Positions 10,901 through 17,277 of a stretch of 64,000 bases of DNA are shown in pieces. Under the pieces are notes generated by a model, which was given only the letters and a program-made list of their open reading frames with translations, was not told where the DNA came from and did not search any database. Source of the stretch: an uncultured Aquimarina sp. (GTDB taxonomy: Bacteria; Bacteroidota; Bacteroidia; Flavobacteriales; Flavobacteriaceae); contig CANMSO010000002.1 of NCBI GenBank assembly GCA_947500545.1, forward strand, positions 186,001 to 250,000. The letters are read 5' to 3'. The position numbers and the translations under genes were made by a program. How positions within the stretch are numbered: position 1 is the first letter of the stretch; every line of letters begins with the position of its first letter.

Positions 10901-11407
10901 TAATTTCTCTACAGGGTAATCTCCGGTGATATTAATATTCATGATCGGAGTTTCTTCAGAAATACTAAGATCAAACACGTCGGGTTCTACTTTCGCTCCT
11001 TCAGAGATTGGCCAATCTGGACTTGCTTTCTCAGAATCCACTTCGTCTTTAACCTTTTGTTTGGCTTCTGGTACAGAGAGATCCTCATCAAACTCAACAG
11101 TTATTATGGCATAATTTTCTGAAGAAGTAGAAGTGATTTCTACTACATTACTTACATTTTTTAATTTGTCCTCTAACGGGTCAACGATTAATCGTTCTAC
11201 ATCTTCTGCTGTGTTTCCTGGAAAAGGAACACTTATATAAATTTTGGTTTCATTAATTTCAGGAAAATTTTCTCTAGGCATAGAAAAATATGCTGATAAA
11301 CCAAGGACTAAGAAGATGCCAATCATGACATAGATAGTCGTTGGGTTATTGATTGCCCAAGAGGATAATCTAAATTCCTTATCTACTTTTTTCTTATTGA
11401 CTTGCAT
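7910..11407 (-). CDS. RND efflux pump, inner-membrane permease subunit
   Basis: This 1165-residue AcrB-like permease would pump drugs or other toxic compounds from the inner membrane and periplasm through a TolC channel, driven by protons. Two repeats of the RND architecture are visible: an N-terminal TM helix (about 25-42), a large periplasmic loop with NFPEINETKIYISVPFPGNT, TM2-6, a second periplasmic loop, and TM8-12 with RLRPVLLTAITTVLGLIPLAIG. The TM4 motif is GMLVDNGIVVVENV: the first acidic relay residue is kept (Asp414) and the second is Asn415. The TM10 lysine position is Asn1023 (IVVNNGVVLL). The gene is last in tetR-tolC-MFP-RND, 6 bases after the adaptor gene. The class is HAE1-like rather than a metal exporter; the substrate is unknown. 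Confidence 0.93.
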   Translation of the reverse strand: MQVNKKKVDKEFRLSSWAINNPTTIYVMIGIFLVLGLSAYFSMPRENFPEINETKIYISVPFPGNTAEDVERLIVDPLEDKLKNVSNVVEITSTSSENYAIITVEFDEDLSVPEAKQKVKDEVDSEKASPDWPISEGAKVEPDVFDLSISEETPIMNINITGDYPVEKLKEYAEYLEDEIGDLPEIKKADIRGAQEKEVAVEVDIYKMMAAKVSFEDIFGAIRNGNVTMSAGNMISSGQRRTLRILGEIDNPSQLDEFVVKSQDGAVYLRDIAKVTFQEEDKTTYAREYGQSVVMLDVKKRSGKNMIEAVEKINVILEDAKENVFPQDLKISVANDQSEKTENQVSDLVNNIIFGIILVVGVLMFFLGFRNALFVGFAIPMSMFMSFMILSALGYTMNTMILFALIMGLGMLVDNGIVVVENVYRLMEEEGMSRIEAAKKGIGEIAFPIIISTATTVAAFIPLGMWPGVMGQFMIYFPITLSVVLGSSLFVAIFINSMLVSQFMEVGEKVLTRKQLIRLSIILGGIGTFILIFGGAVRGLGSLMIFTAIMFWLYRYVLKGAANFFQRRILAWLENRYQRFLTFALKGWRAYMFTFGTFILLFVVFAMFGASVGSQRTKVEFFPDNKPNQIIVYVEYPQGTDIDKTNAITKEIEQRVYEVVNDGEYVEGENYNFLVESAVSQVGEGAGNPQTDGGSNAEMPHRAKITATMREYKYRKGKDSEVLREKVQETLKGIYPGVAISVEKDAVGPPAGYPINIEIEGPDYDELINIAEQMRNFINEKNIPGIEELKIDVNKGKPAMQVVVDREKAGELGVAAGQVGNQLRRSIFGEKAGVYKKDGEDYDIYVRFNEENRYNTSALFNQNITFRDQASGQLKEIPVSAVASQRNTSSFSAIKHRDTKRVVTVYSGLQPGFTDAGAIVSQIQTEMASFQELPRGVNIDYTGQIEEQNKQMTFLMGAFFSGLGLIMLILVFQFSSISKPTIIMIAIFLSFIGVFGGIIITGASFVIMMTMMGIISLAGIVVNNGVVLLDYTQLLIDRKKVELNVPESDLLPNDEVMQIIIKGGRARLRPVLLTAITTVLGLIPLAIGFNLDFFSLFSTGDPKIYLGGDNVIFWGPLAWTVIYGLIIATFLTLIIVPCLFFIVNRFKVRFYKKKVAAVQATPATA

Positions 11408-11413
11408 AGGATT

Positions 11414-12580
11414 TTAGTTTAAAATTTTCACTTTTTGACCATCTTTCACACTTCTTGCTCCTTCACTTATAACAGCATCCCCACTATTAATACCTTTTAA
11501 AATCTCTATAAGATCACCTTGTGTTTTTCCTGTCTCTACAATAACCCTTTTTGCTTCTGCAATGCTTTGGGCATCTTTTGCAGAAGTTACATAGGTGTAT
11601 TGATCTCCTTCTGCATTTTCAGAAAGAATACTTTGTGGGATTAATATCGCTTTCTCATTTGTGTAATCGTTGATCTTTACTTTTGCGGTGAGGTTTGGTT
11701 TTATTGTTCCTCCGTTAGGTGGAATTCCAATTTCTACCATAAAGGAGCGGTTGTTTGGGTTGATGTAATTACCGACCTGACGAATTTTTGTAGTGATTGT
11801 TTTCCCAAGAACTGGGAAATAAACCTCTACACTCTTTCCTTTCGTAATACTAGGAATGTAACGCTCTGGTACTTCGGTCTCGATGTACATATCATCCAAG
11901 TTAACAATACGGATTATTGCATTCTGTCCCGGTGAAACTACACTACCTTGTTCGGTTATTACATCATCTATAACCCCAGAAAATGGTGCATTAACTGTAG
12001 TCTTAGCTAATTGACGTTTGATCTGGTTCACTGCGTTTTGTTGTGCTTCGAAGTTTGTTTTTGCTTCTAAATATTGGATTTCTGAACCAATTTTTTGTTC
12101 CCATAGTCTTTTTTGGCGATCAAAAGTCGTTTTTGCCAATTGGGCTTGTACTTCTACTTGAGATAGTTGTTGACTTAATCCTCCGTCATCAATTCTGGCA
12201 AGTAATTGTCCTTTGGAAACTTTTTGACCTTTATTGACATAAACTCTTGTTAGAATTCCACCCATTTCTGGGTAAAGCACTATATTTTTCTTTGTTTCTA
12301 CATTTCCTTGTAACTCTAAATAATGGTTAAACAAAGTGTCTTTTGCCATAATAGTAGTCACTAAAGGAAGTTTTTTTACAGAGTCTAAAGAAGCGATTGC
12401 TTCGTCTAATTGCTTTAATTGATCGGCAACAGATTGTTGTAGTGCAACAACCTCGGTTCTTTTGGCGCGTATTGCCGCAAGATCACCATCTTCTATAACT
12501 TTGTCTATAGATGCTGCATTATCTTGTCCACATGAGATGATAAGAAGTGATATGGATAATATGGTAAGTATCTTTTTCAT
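11414..12580 (-). CDS. RND efflux periplasmic adaptor (membrane fusion protein), lipoprotein
   Basis: This 388-residue adaptor links the RND permease to the outer-membrane channel. It has a lipoprotein signal with lipid Cys17 (LLIISCGQDN), an N-terminal coiled-coil-prone stretch, a biotinyl-lipoyl half-motif (VYVNKGQKVSKGQLLARID), a helical hairpin, the second half-motif (TVNAPFSGVIDDVITEQG), a beta-barrel domain and a C-terminal membrane-proximal domain (VISEGARSVKDGQKVKILN). It sits 7 bases after tolC and 6 before the permease gene, so it is part of one operon. The assignment is firm. Confidence 0.95.
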   Translation of the reverse strand: MKKILTILSISLLIISCGQDNAASIDKVIEDGDLAAIRAKRTEVVALQQSVADQLKQLDEAIASLDSVKKLPLVTTIMAKDTLFNHYLELQGNVETKKNIVLYPEMGGILTRVYVNKGQKVSKGQLLARIDDGGLSQQLSQVEVQAQLAKTTFDRQKRLWEQKIGSEIQYLEAKTNFEAQQNAVNQIKRQLAKTTVNAPFSGVIDDVITEQGSVVSPGQNAIIRIVNLDDMYIETEVPERYIPSITKGKSVEVYFPVLGKTITTKIRQVGNYINPNNRSFMVEIGIPPNGGTIKPNLTAKVKINDYTNEKAILIPQSILSENAEGDQYTYVTSAKDAQSIAEAKRVIVETGKTQGDLIEILKGINSGDAVISEGARSVKDGQKVKILN

Positions 12581-12587
12581 AATCTGG

Positions 12588-13952
12588 TTAATTATTTGTA
12601 TTTGGTATATTTAAAATCGTTTCTAGTTCAGCTTTTTTATTGATAATGTCCAGCATAGCTTGTAATACCTCTTGCTGTGAGCTGTATAATTGTAATTGTG
12701 CTTGCCTTAGGTCAAAACTGGTTGCAAGACCTTCAGAATATTTGATTTGATTTTTCTTCTCAATACGTTCCGCGAGTGTGAGATTTTGTTTTGCAGTATC
12801 GTAACTTTCTATTGAAAACTTAAAATCACTTACAACAGTATCATATTGAAGCTGTATTTCTTGTTGTGTTCGTAGGAAATCTGTTTTTGATTGTTCGTCT
12901 GCTATTTTAGCTTGTTTTGTTTTGGCATCTCTCTTGAGAGAACTAAAAATAGGAATATTAAGACTTGCTCCTAAAATTGAAGATTGAAACCATGGAGTCT
13001 CACTATCAAGAAACACAAAATCATTATCAAATGCAGAAGTACCATAATTTATAAAAGCTGTTAATTTAGGTAACGCTCTACTTCTTTCTAACTTATATTC
13101 TAGTCTGGTTTGTTCTGTAAGAAGATAAGCCAACCTATAATCGATATTGTTTTCTATAATAAAAGGTTTGATAACAGTAGATTGGTCCATGTTTTTCATA
13201 GACAGATCTTCTAAAGTATCAGAAAGAAGAGTATTAGAATTTACATCAACACCCAGAGTAAGGTTAAACATTTGCATTGCAATCTTCTCCAGACGTTCTG
13301 TATTACTTAATTGATTTTTGATCTGTAACAATGTGATTTGTAATTGCTCTACATCCTCTTCTTCTGCGAGACCATTCTCAAAAATCTTTTTGGTTTCCTG
13401 ATAATTTTTCTCAAGAGTTGCTACATTGTTCTTTAAGATCTTAACACTCTCTTGTGCTACAAGTACACTTCCGTAGGCGTTAATAACTCCTTTGCGAACT
13501 TCAAGTTGAACTTTCTCCTGAGAGTCATTTGTAAATTGTAAAAAACTCTTGGCTGCTTCTATACCTACTAGGTAAGAACCATCGAAAATCTTTTGACTTA
13601 AGGTCGCGGTAGCAGATACTTGCTGTTTAACTCCAAAAACTACAGGAACAAAAGTTCCGGGTTCTCCACCTACAATTTCACCTGGTAATGGTGTAACTGG
13701 TTGTTTAAGCTGATTTTGATAATCAATAAGACCATCTATTTGCGGAAGACCATCAGCAGTTGTTTCCCATTTTCTTTTTAATGCTTTTGCAACATCACGT
13801 CTAGCATTAATGGATTGATAACTATTCTCCAGAGCAAATTCTATAGCTTCATCTAATGTAAATGAATATTCAGTACTGGTCGGAGTTTGTTGTGCTGATA
13901 TTGTGGTAGTTAATAGCCAACCAAGACAAAATAACCAAAGGTTGTTTCTCAT
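12588..13952 (-). CDS. TolC-family outer-membrane efflux protein
   Basis: The 454-residue product is the outer-membrane channel of the tripartite pump. A signal peptide (about residues 1-20, ending TISAQ) is followed by two OEP repeats, each opening with an amphipathic helix: FTLDEAIEFALENSYQSINARRDV in the first half, and long helices around ERIEKKNQIKYSEGLATSFDLRQAQ in the second. This is the normal TolC plan. The gene begins 2 bases after the tetR stop and is followed directly by the adaptor and permease genes. Confidence 0.95.
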   Translation of the reverse strand: MRNNLWLFCLGWLLTTTISAQQTPTSTEYSFTLDEAIEFALENSYQSINARRDVAKALKRKWETTADGLPQIDGLIDYQNQLKQPVTPLPGEIVGGEPGTFVPVVFGVKQQVSATATLSQKIFDGSYLVGIEAAKSFLQFTNDSQEKVQLEVRKGVINAYGSVLVAQESVKILKNNVATLEKNYQETKKIFENGLAEEEDVEQLQITLLQIKNQLSNTERLEKIAMQMFNLTLGVDVNSNTLLSDTLEDLSMKNMDQSTVIKPFIIENNIDYRLAYLLTEQTRLEYKLERSRALPKLTAFINYGTSAFDNDFVFLDSETPWFQSSILGASLNIPIFSSLKRDAKTKQAKIADEQSKTDFLRTQQEIQLQYDTVVSDFKFSIESYDTAKQNLTLAERIEKKNQIKYSEGLATSFDLRQAQLQLYSSQQEVLQAMLDIINKKAELETILNIPNTNN

Positions 13953-13954
13953 AT

Positions 13955-14554
13955 TTAATGTTCTTTAATAAGATTGTTCAAAATTGTACGTCCTTTTTCT
14001 GTGGTGATCCCTAGAATATGATATTCTAGATAATCGTCCATAAGCTTTGATACAGGAAAACTTTGGTCAGGGAACATAGTTTTGTCCTTGATCCCATTAG
14101 TCCCTATAAAATATATTCTTGATATAAATTCGATATCTATATTTTTTCTAAAAACCCCCGTTTCTATTCCTCTTTTTAAATTATCCACTACACATTCTTG
14201 AAACACATCAAATTGTTTTGCTTTTAAACCTGTATGAATTTTGGGATAATACTTCTGAAGTTGATGTAATGGCGCCGTTTTTTCATTTTTAAGATGATGC
14301 ATCACAAACGTTTTGATTGCATACAGCTCTTCTATGGGGTCTAAGTTTTCTTGTAAAATAGCGTTAATACCATCGTTAATTTTACAAAAAAGATGATGAG
14401 TTGTGGCTTCTACAAGTTTGGTCTTGTTCTGAAAATGAGTATAGATGGTCTTTTTAGAAATCCCCATTTCTGAGGCAAGATCATCCATAGTGACACTCTT
14501 AAAACCAAGATTTAAAAACAGATCATTAGCTTTTTCAACTATTTTATTTTTCAT
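13955..14554 (-). CDS. TetR/AcrR-family transcriptional regulator
   Basis: This 199-residue repressor-type protein has an N-terminal helix-turn-helix (about residues 5-50: FLNLGFKSVTMDDLASEMG, then ISKKTIYTHFQNK) and a C-terminal helical ligand-binding domain without recognisable signature. I place the start at 14554 (MKNKIVEKANDLF). An upstream ATG at 14614 would add 20 residues unlike the family and would lie upstream of the promoter element. The gene leads the efflux operon, 2 bases before tolC, so it most likely represses its own operon and is released by a pump substrate. That role is inferred from position. Confidence 0.9.
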   Translation of the reverse strand: MKNKIVEKANDLFLNLGFKSVTMDDLASEMGISKKTIYTHFQNKTKLVEATTHHLFCKINDGINAILQENLDPIEELYAIKTFVMHHLKNEKTAPLHQLQKYYPKIHTGLKAKQFDVFQECVVDNLKRGIETGVFRKNIDIEFISRIYFIGTNGIKDKTMFPDQSFPVSKLMDDYLEYHILGITTEKGRTILNNLIKEH

Positions 14555-14584
14555 TATTGGGGGTACTTTCTTTAATTTCAAGGG

Positions 14585-14614
14585 CAAATGTACACACGGA
14601 AACTTTAAAAACAA
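14585..14614 (-). promoter_or_regulatory. Promoter of the tetR-tolC-MFP-RND operon
   Basis: On the minus strand TTG (14614-14612), a 19-base spacer and TACATTTG (14592-14585) match the Bacteroidota TTG / TAnnTTTG promoter. The -7 element lies 31 bases before the chosen tetR start. Confidence 0.65.
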
Positions 14615-14760
14615 TTAAAGTTTCCTAAGTTTCACAATAATTTAACATAACCTGTCATTTCGATACTGTTATGTTAATAGAATGTTACTCGATTTATAGC
14701 TCAAAAAAATGACTCCCTTTTTTAAAAAGTTTGAAGTACTTTAGCACAAAAAAAATTACC

Positions 14761-15735
14761 GTGCACACAATCTCTGATTATCAAGGATATTTTTTAGAAT
14801 ATCTGGCTAAGAAAACAACAACAAAAGAGCCTAAGAATCTTTATGAGCCTATTACTTATATCCTTGGCCTGGGAGGGAAGCGGTTGCGTCCCACCTTGGT
14901 GTTAATGGCAGCTGAGATTTTTGATGGATCATATAAAGAGGCTTTAGATGCTGCTCTGGCAATTGAAGTTTTTCATAATTTTTCGCTAATTCATGATGAT
15001 ATCATGGATGATGCCCCGCTTAGAAGAGGTAGAGAAACGGTTCATGAAAAGTGGGATGTGAACACTGGAATTCTTTCTGGAGATGCTATGCTTATTAATG
15101 CATATCAGTTATTCGAGAATTACAATGGAGATACTTTTAAGGAATTAGCAAAATTATTTACGAAGACTGCGATTGAAGTGTGCGAAGGGCAACAGTATGA
15201 TATTGACTTCGAAACCAGAGATGATGTTACAGTTCCAGAGTATATAAAAATGATAGAATACAAGACCGCTGTTTTGGTAGGAGCGGCATTAAAAATGGGG
15301 GCCATTGTGGCTGGAGCTTCAGAAAATAGCCGATCTTCACTTTATGATTTTGGAAGGTTGCTGGGATTAGCATTTCAGCTTCAGGATGACTATCTCGATG
15401 CTTTTGGTGATCCTAAAACTTTTGGTAAGCAAGTAGGAGGTGATATCATAGAAAACAAGAAAACCTTTCTTTATCTAAAAGCATTAGAATTTGCTTCAAA
15501 AGATGAACGAAAACAGTTATTGGGATTGTTTTCTTTAAGTCCAGAAGATCCATCAGAAAAAATAAGTGCAATAAAAAGTCTTTTTGAAACTACTGGAGCT
15601 AAAGATTTAACCCGGGCCGAAATAGAAGGATATACTCAAAAGGCTTTTGCAGCTCTTGATAACATAGCTATTTCTCAAGACAAAAAAGATTTATTACGAC
15701 TTTTTGGTGAAAATTTAATGAATAGAAGTGTCTGA
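14761..15735 (+). CDS. polyprenyl (isoprenyl) diphosphate synthase
   Basis: This enzyme condenses isopentenyl diphosphate with an allylic diphosphate to make longer isoprenoids (quinone side chain or carotenoid precursor). Both aspartate-rich motifs are intact: DDIMD at residues 79-83 with LRRG following, and QDDYLD with its first Asp at 209. GGKRLRP lies near residue 38. I prefer the GTG start at 14761 (324 residues). An in-frame TTG at 14731 would add ten residues but lies over a promoter-like TACTTTAG. The next gene overlaps the 3' end by 8 bases. Chain length of the product cannot be judged by eye. Confidence 0.88.
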   Translation: MHTISDYQGYFLEYLAKKTTTKEPKNLYEPITYILGLGGKRLRPTLVLMAAEIFDGSYKEALDAALAIEVFHNFSLIHDDIMDDAPLRRGRETVHEKWDVNTGILSGDAMLINAYQLFENYNGDTFKELAKLFTKTAIEVCEGQQYDIDFETRDDVTVPEYIKMIEYKTAVLVGAALKMGAIVAGASENSRSSLYDFGRLLGLAFQLQDDYLDAFGDPKTFGKQVGGDIIENKKTFLYLKALEFASKDERKQLLGLFSLSPEDPSEKISAIKSLFETTGAKDLTRAEIEGYTQKAFAALDNIAISQDKKDLLRLFGENLMNRSV

Positions 15736-16093
15736 AAAATTTGATATTATCCTAGTGAGAGACCTACTTGATGAGGTTTCTGAGTTTGATTTGTATCCAC
15801 AGTTAGTATTACAACTTCAGAAAGATATCAATCGAGCGGGGATTGAGTATACAATTAATCCCGAGATAAAAGCAAAAGACCTTGTTCGGGCAGTACAAGA
15901 GCTGCTTTTGGATAGATTACAAAATGAGTTTAATGAGTATATGAACTTATTGTATGCTGTAGATGTTTCAGAGGCTGCCATGCGCAATTTTGAATCGGAA
16001 AAAATTGATGATATTGCGGCGTATGCTACCTATTTAATTTTAAAAAGAGAATGGAAAAAGGTTTGGCTACGTTTTAATAGCATGAATCCTTAA
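15728..16093 (+). CDS. conserved small helical protein of unknown function
   Basis: I do not recognise a family. The 121-residue protein starts with GTG inside the end of the polyprenyl synthase gene (8-base overlap), so the two are probably translated together. It looks largely alpha-helical, with no signal peptide, membrane segment or cysteine. The C-terminal end is aromatic and basic (KREWKKVWLRF). Its 3' end overlaps that of the converging lipoprotein gene by 4 bases. The tight coupling hints at a role near isoprenoid synthesis, but nothing in the protein itself shows one. Confidence 0.75.
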   Translation: MSEKFDIILVRDLLDEVSEFDLYPQLVLQLQKDINRAGIEYTINPEIKAKDLVRAVQELLLDRLQNEFNEYMNLLYAVDVSEAAMRNFESEKIDDIAAYATYLILKREWKKVWLRFNSMNP

Positions 16094-16452
16094 AAGTTAG
16101 TTATGCCTCTTTTTGGATTTTTTTGAATTTGTACCGCACTAAAATTTGAATCAGTAGTTACTATATAATTTTGCCCATTTCTAACATTCATAAATCGCCA
16201 CCAATACCCGTCTTTTGTTTTTATAATTTGGGATCGTGCGATATCCTTAATAGAATATTTAGTATGTTTTTCGATAATTTCTAGTGCCTTTTTTGAAGCA
16301 GTTTCAGATGAGTCTATTTTTCCTGGAGGGGCATTTTTTAACCTGGTTACTCTTGTAGAGTGGTCGATTTTTCGGATGTTATTAGTAACTTTTTTAGACC
16401 CCGAACATGCAATAGTAAGCCCACAGATAATCAATGCAATTAAAAATCTCAT
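16090..16452 (-). CDS. small lipoprotein of unknown function
   Basis: The 120-residue product has a lipoprotein signal peptide (MRFLIALIICGLTIACSGSKK, lipid Cys16). The mature part has a basic linker and a compact domain with the look of a small alpha/beta fold (KKALEIIEKHTKYSIKDIA, then KDGYWWRFMNVRNGQNYIV). I do not recognise the family. It is monocistronic and convergent with the upstream small gene, sharing 4 bases at the 3' ends. Confidence 0.75.
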   Translation of the reverse strand: MRFLIALIICGLTIACSGSKKVTNNIRKIDHSTRVTRLKNAPPGKIDSSETASKKALEIIEKHTKYSIKDIARSQIIKTKDGYWWRFMNVRNGQNYIVTTDSNFSAVQIQKNPKRGITNF

Positions 16453-16623
16453 AACATAAGTGTTTGGTTGGCAATGGTTTAAATATACAAAAAAACAAAT
16501 TAAACAAGTATAAAACCGTTTTTATAACGTGGTTTTGAAGTAAAAAGTGTAATTACCTATTTGAATTTTAAATACAAAATAGATGTGCAAAAGACTAAAA
16601 AGATATAATAAAAGCTATTTTTT

Positions 16624-17163
16624 TTAGAAGAACACTCTTACAAATGGAGCATATGCACTACCGTAGATACTTTTGTTATCGTCATATAAGAGATCATATC
16701 TCAGACCAAAGCTTATAAAACCAGTTCGATAACCCGCACCAACAAATAGAGCTGGATACCAGTAATTGTCTGTAAATTCTTGATTTTGAATTTCGATACG
16801 TCTGCTTACACCCATTTGTTCAAATTCTGCAGAAAGTTGAAGCTCTGGTAGCGGATTAAAAAAAGTGAGTATGCTACCCCCATAATTAGTGCTTCTGCTT
16901 TCTTCGTTAAAAAGGTCGTCTTCAAAAGAACTATATCCAAAACTTAATCCCAATCCCGCGCTGAACCATTCATTAAATTCATAAATCGCTGCTGGAGCAA
17001 TAACAGCATTAAATGTGTCATTAGAAAATCCTACACCCAAATTGCCCCCAAACCTAACGTTGGACCAGAAATCTTCGTCTTGTGAATATCCATTTTGTAA
17101 GGAAAACAAAATAGTAAGAACTAATATTGAGATTTTAATATTTTGAGAAGGAAATACTTTCAT
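16624..17163 (-). CDS. small outer-membrane beta-barrel protein
   Basis: The 179-residue protein starts at 17163 (MKVFPSQ), which gives a signal peptide ending NGYSQ. An upstream in-frame ATG at 17214 adds an unlikely extension. The mature part shows alternating beta-strand patterns (VRFGGNLGVGFSND, FSAGLGLSFGYSSF, YPALFVGAGYRTGFISFGLRY) and ends in Phe (FVRVFF), as in outer-membrane barrels. It is divergent from sucA. Proteins of this kind beside sucA are, as I recall, sometimes labelled alpha-ketoglutarate decarboxylase; nothing in the sequence supports an enzyme role. Confidence 0.8.
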   Translation of the reverse strand: MKVFPSQNIKISILVLTILFSLQNGYSQDEDFWSNVRFGGNLGVGFSNDTFNAVIAPAAIYEFNEWFSAGLGLSFGYSSFEDDLFNEESRSTNYGGSILTFFNPLPELQLSAEFEQMGVSRRIEIQNQEFTDNYWYPALFVGAGYRTGFISFGLRYDLLYDDNKSIYGSAYAPFVRVFF

Positions 17164-17230
17164 TATTAGAATTCTAAAAAAATGTTGCATAAATATAGAT
17201 ATTTCGATGGTCAATAAATTGTAATTATTG

Positions 17231-17238
17231 TATTTTTG
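17231..17238 (+). promoter_or_regulatory. sucA promoter, -7 element
   Basis: TATTTTTG matches the TAnnTTTG consensus and ends 39 bases before the sucA ATG. I see no TTG at the expected -33 spacing. Confidence 0.5.
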
Positions 17239-17277
17239 TAACGTTTTGTCATAAAATAGACAATTGAATGCTTACAT

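Noticed and set aside
16624..17163. Reading the barrel gene beside sucA as an alpha-ketoglutarate decarboxylase
   Set aside because: There is a signal peptide and beta-barrel pattern and no cofactor or catalytic motif; the name would only reflect its position.
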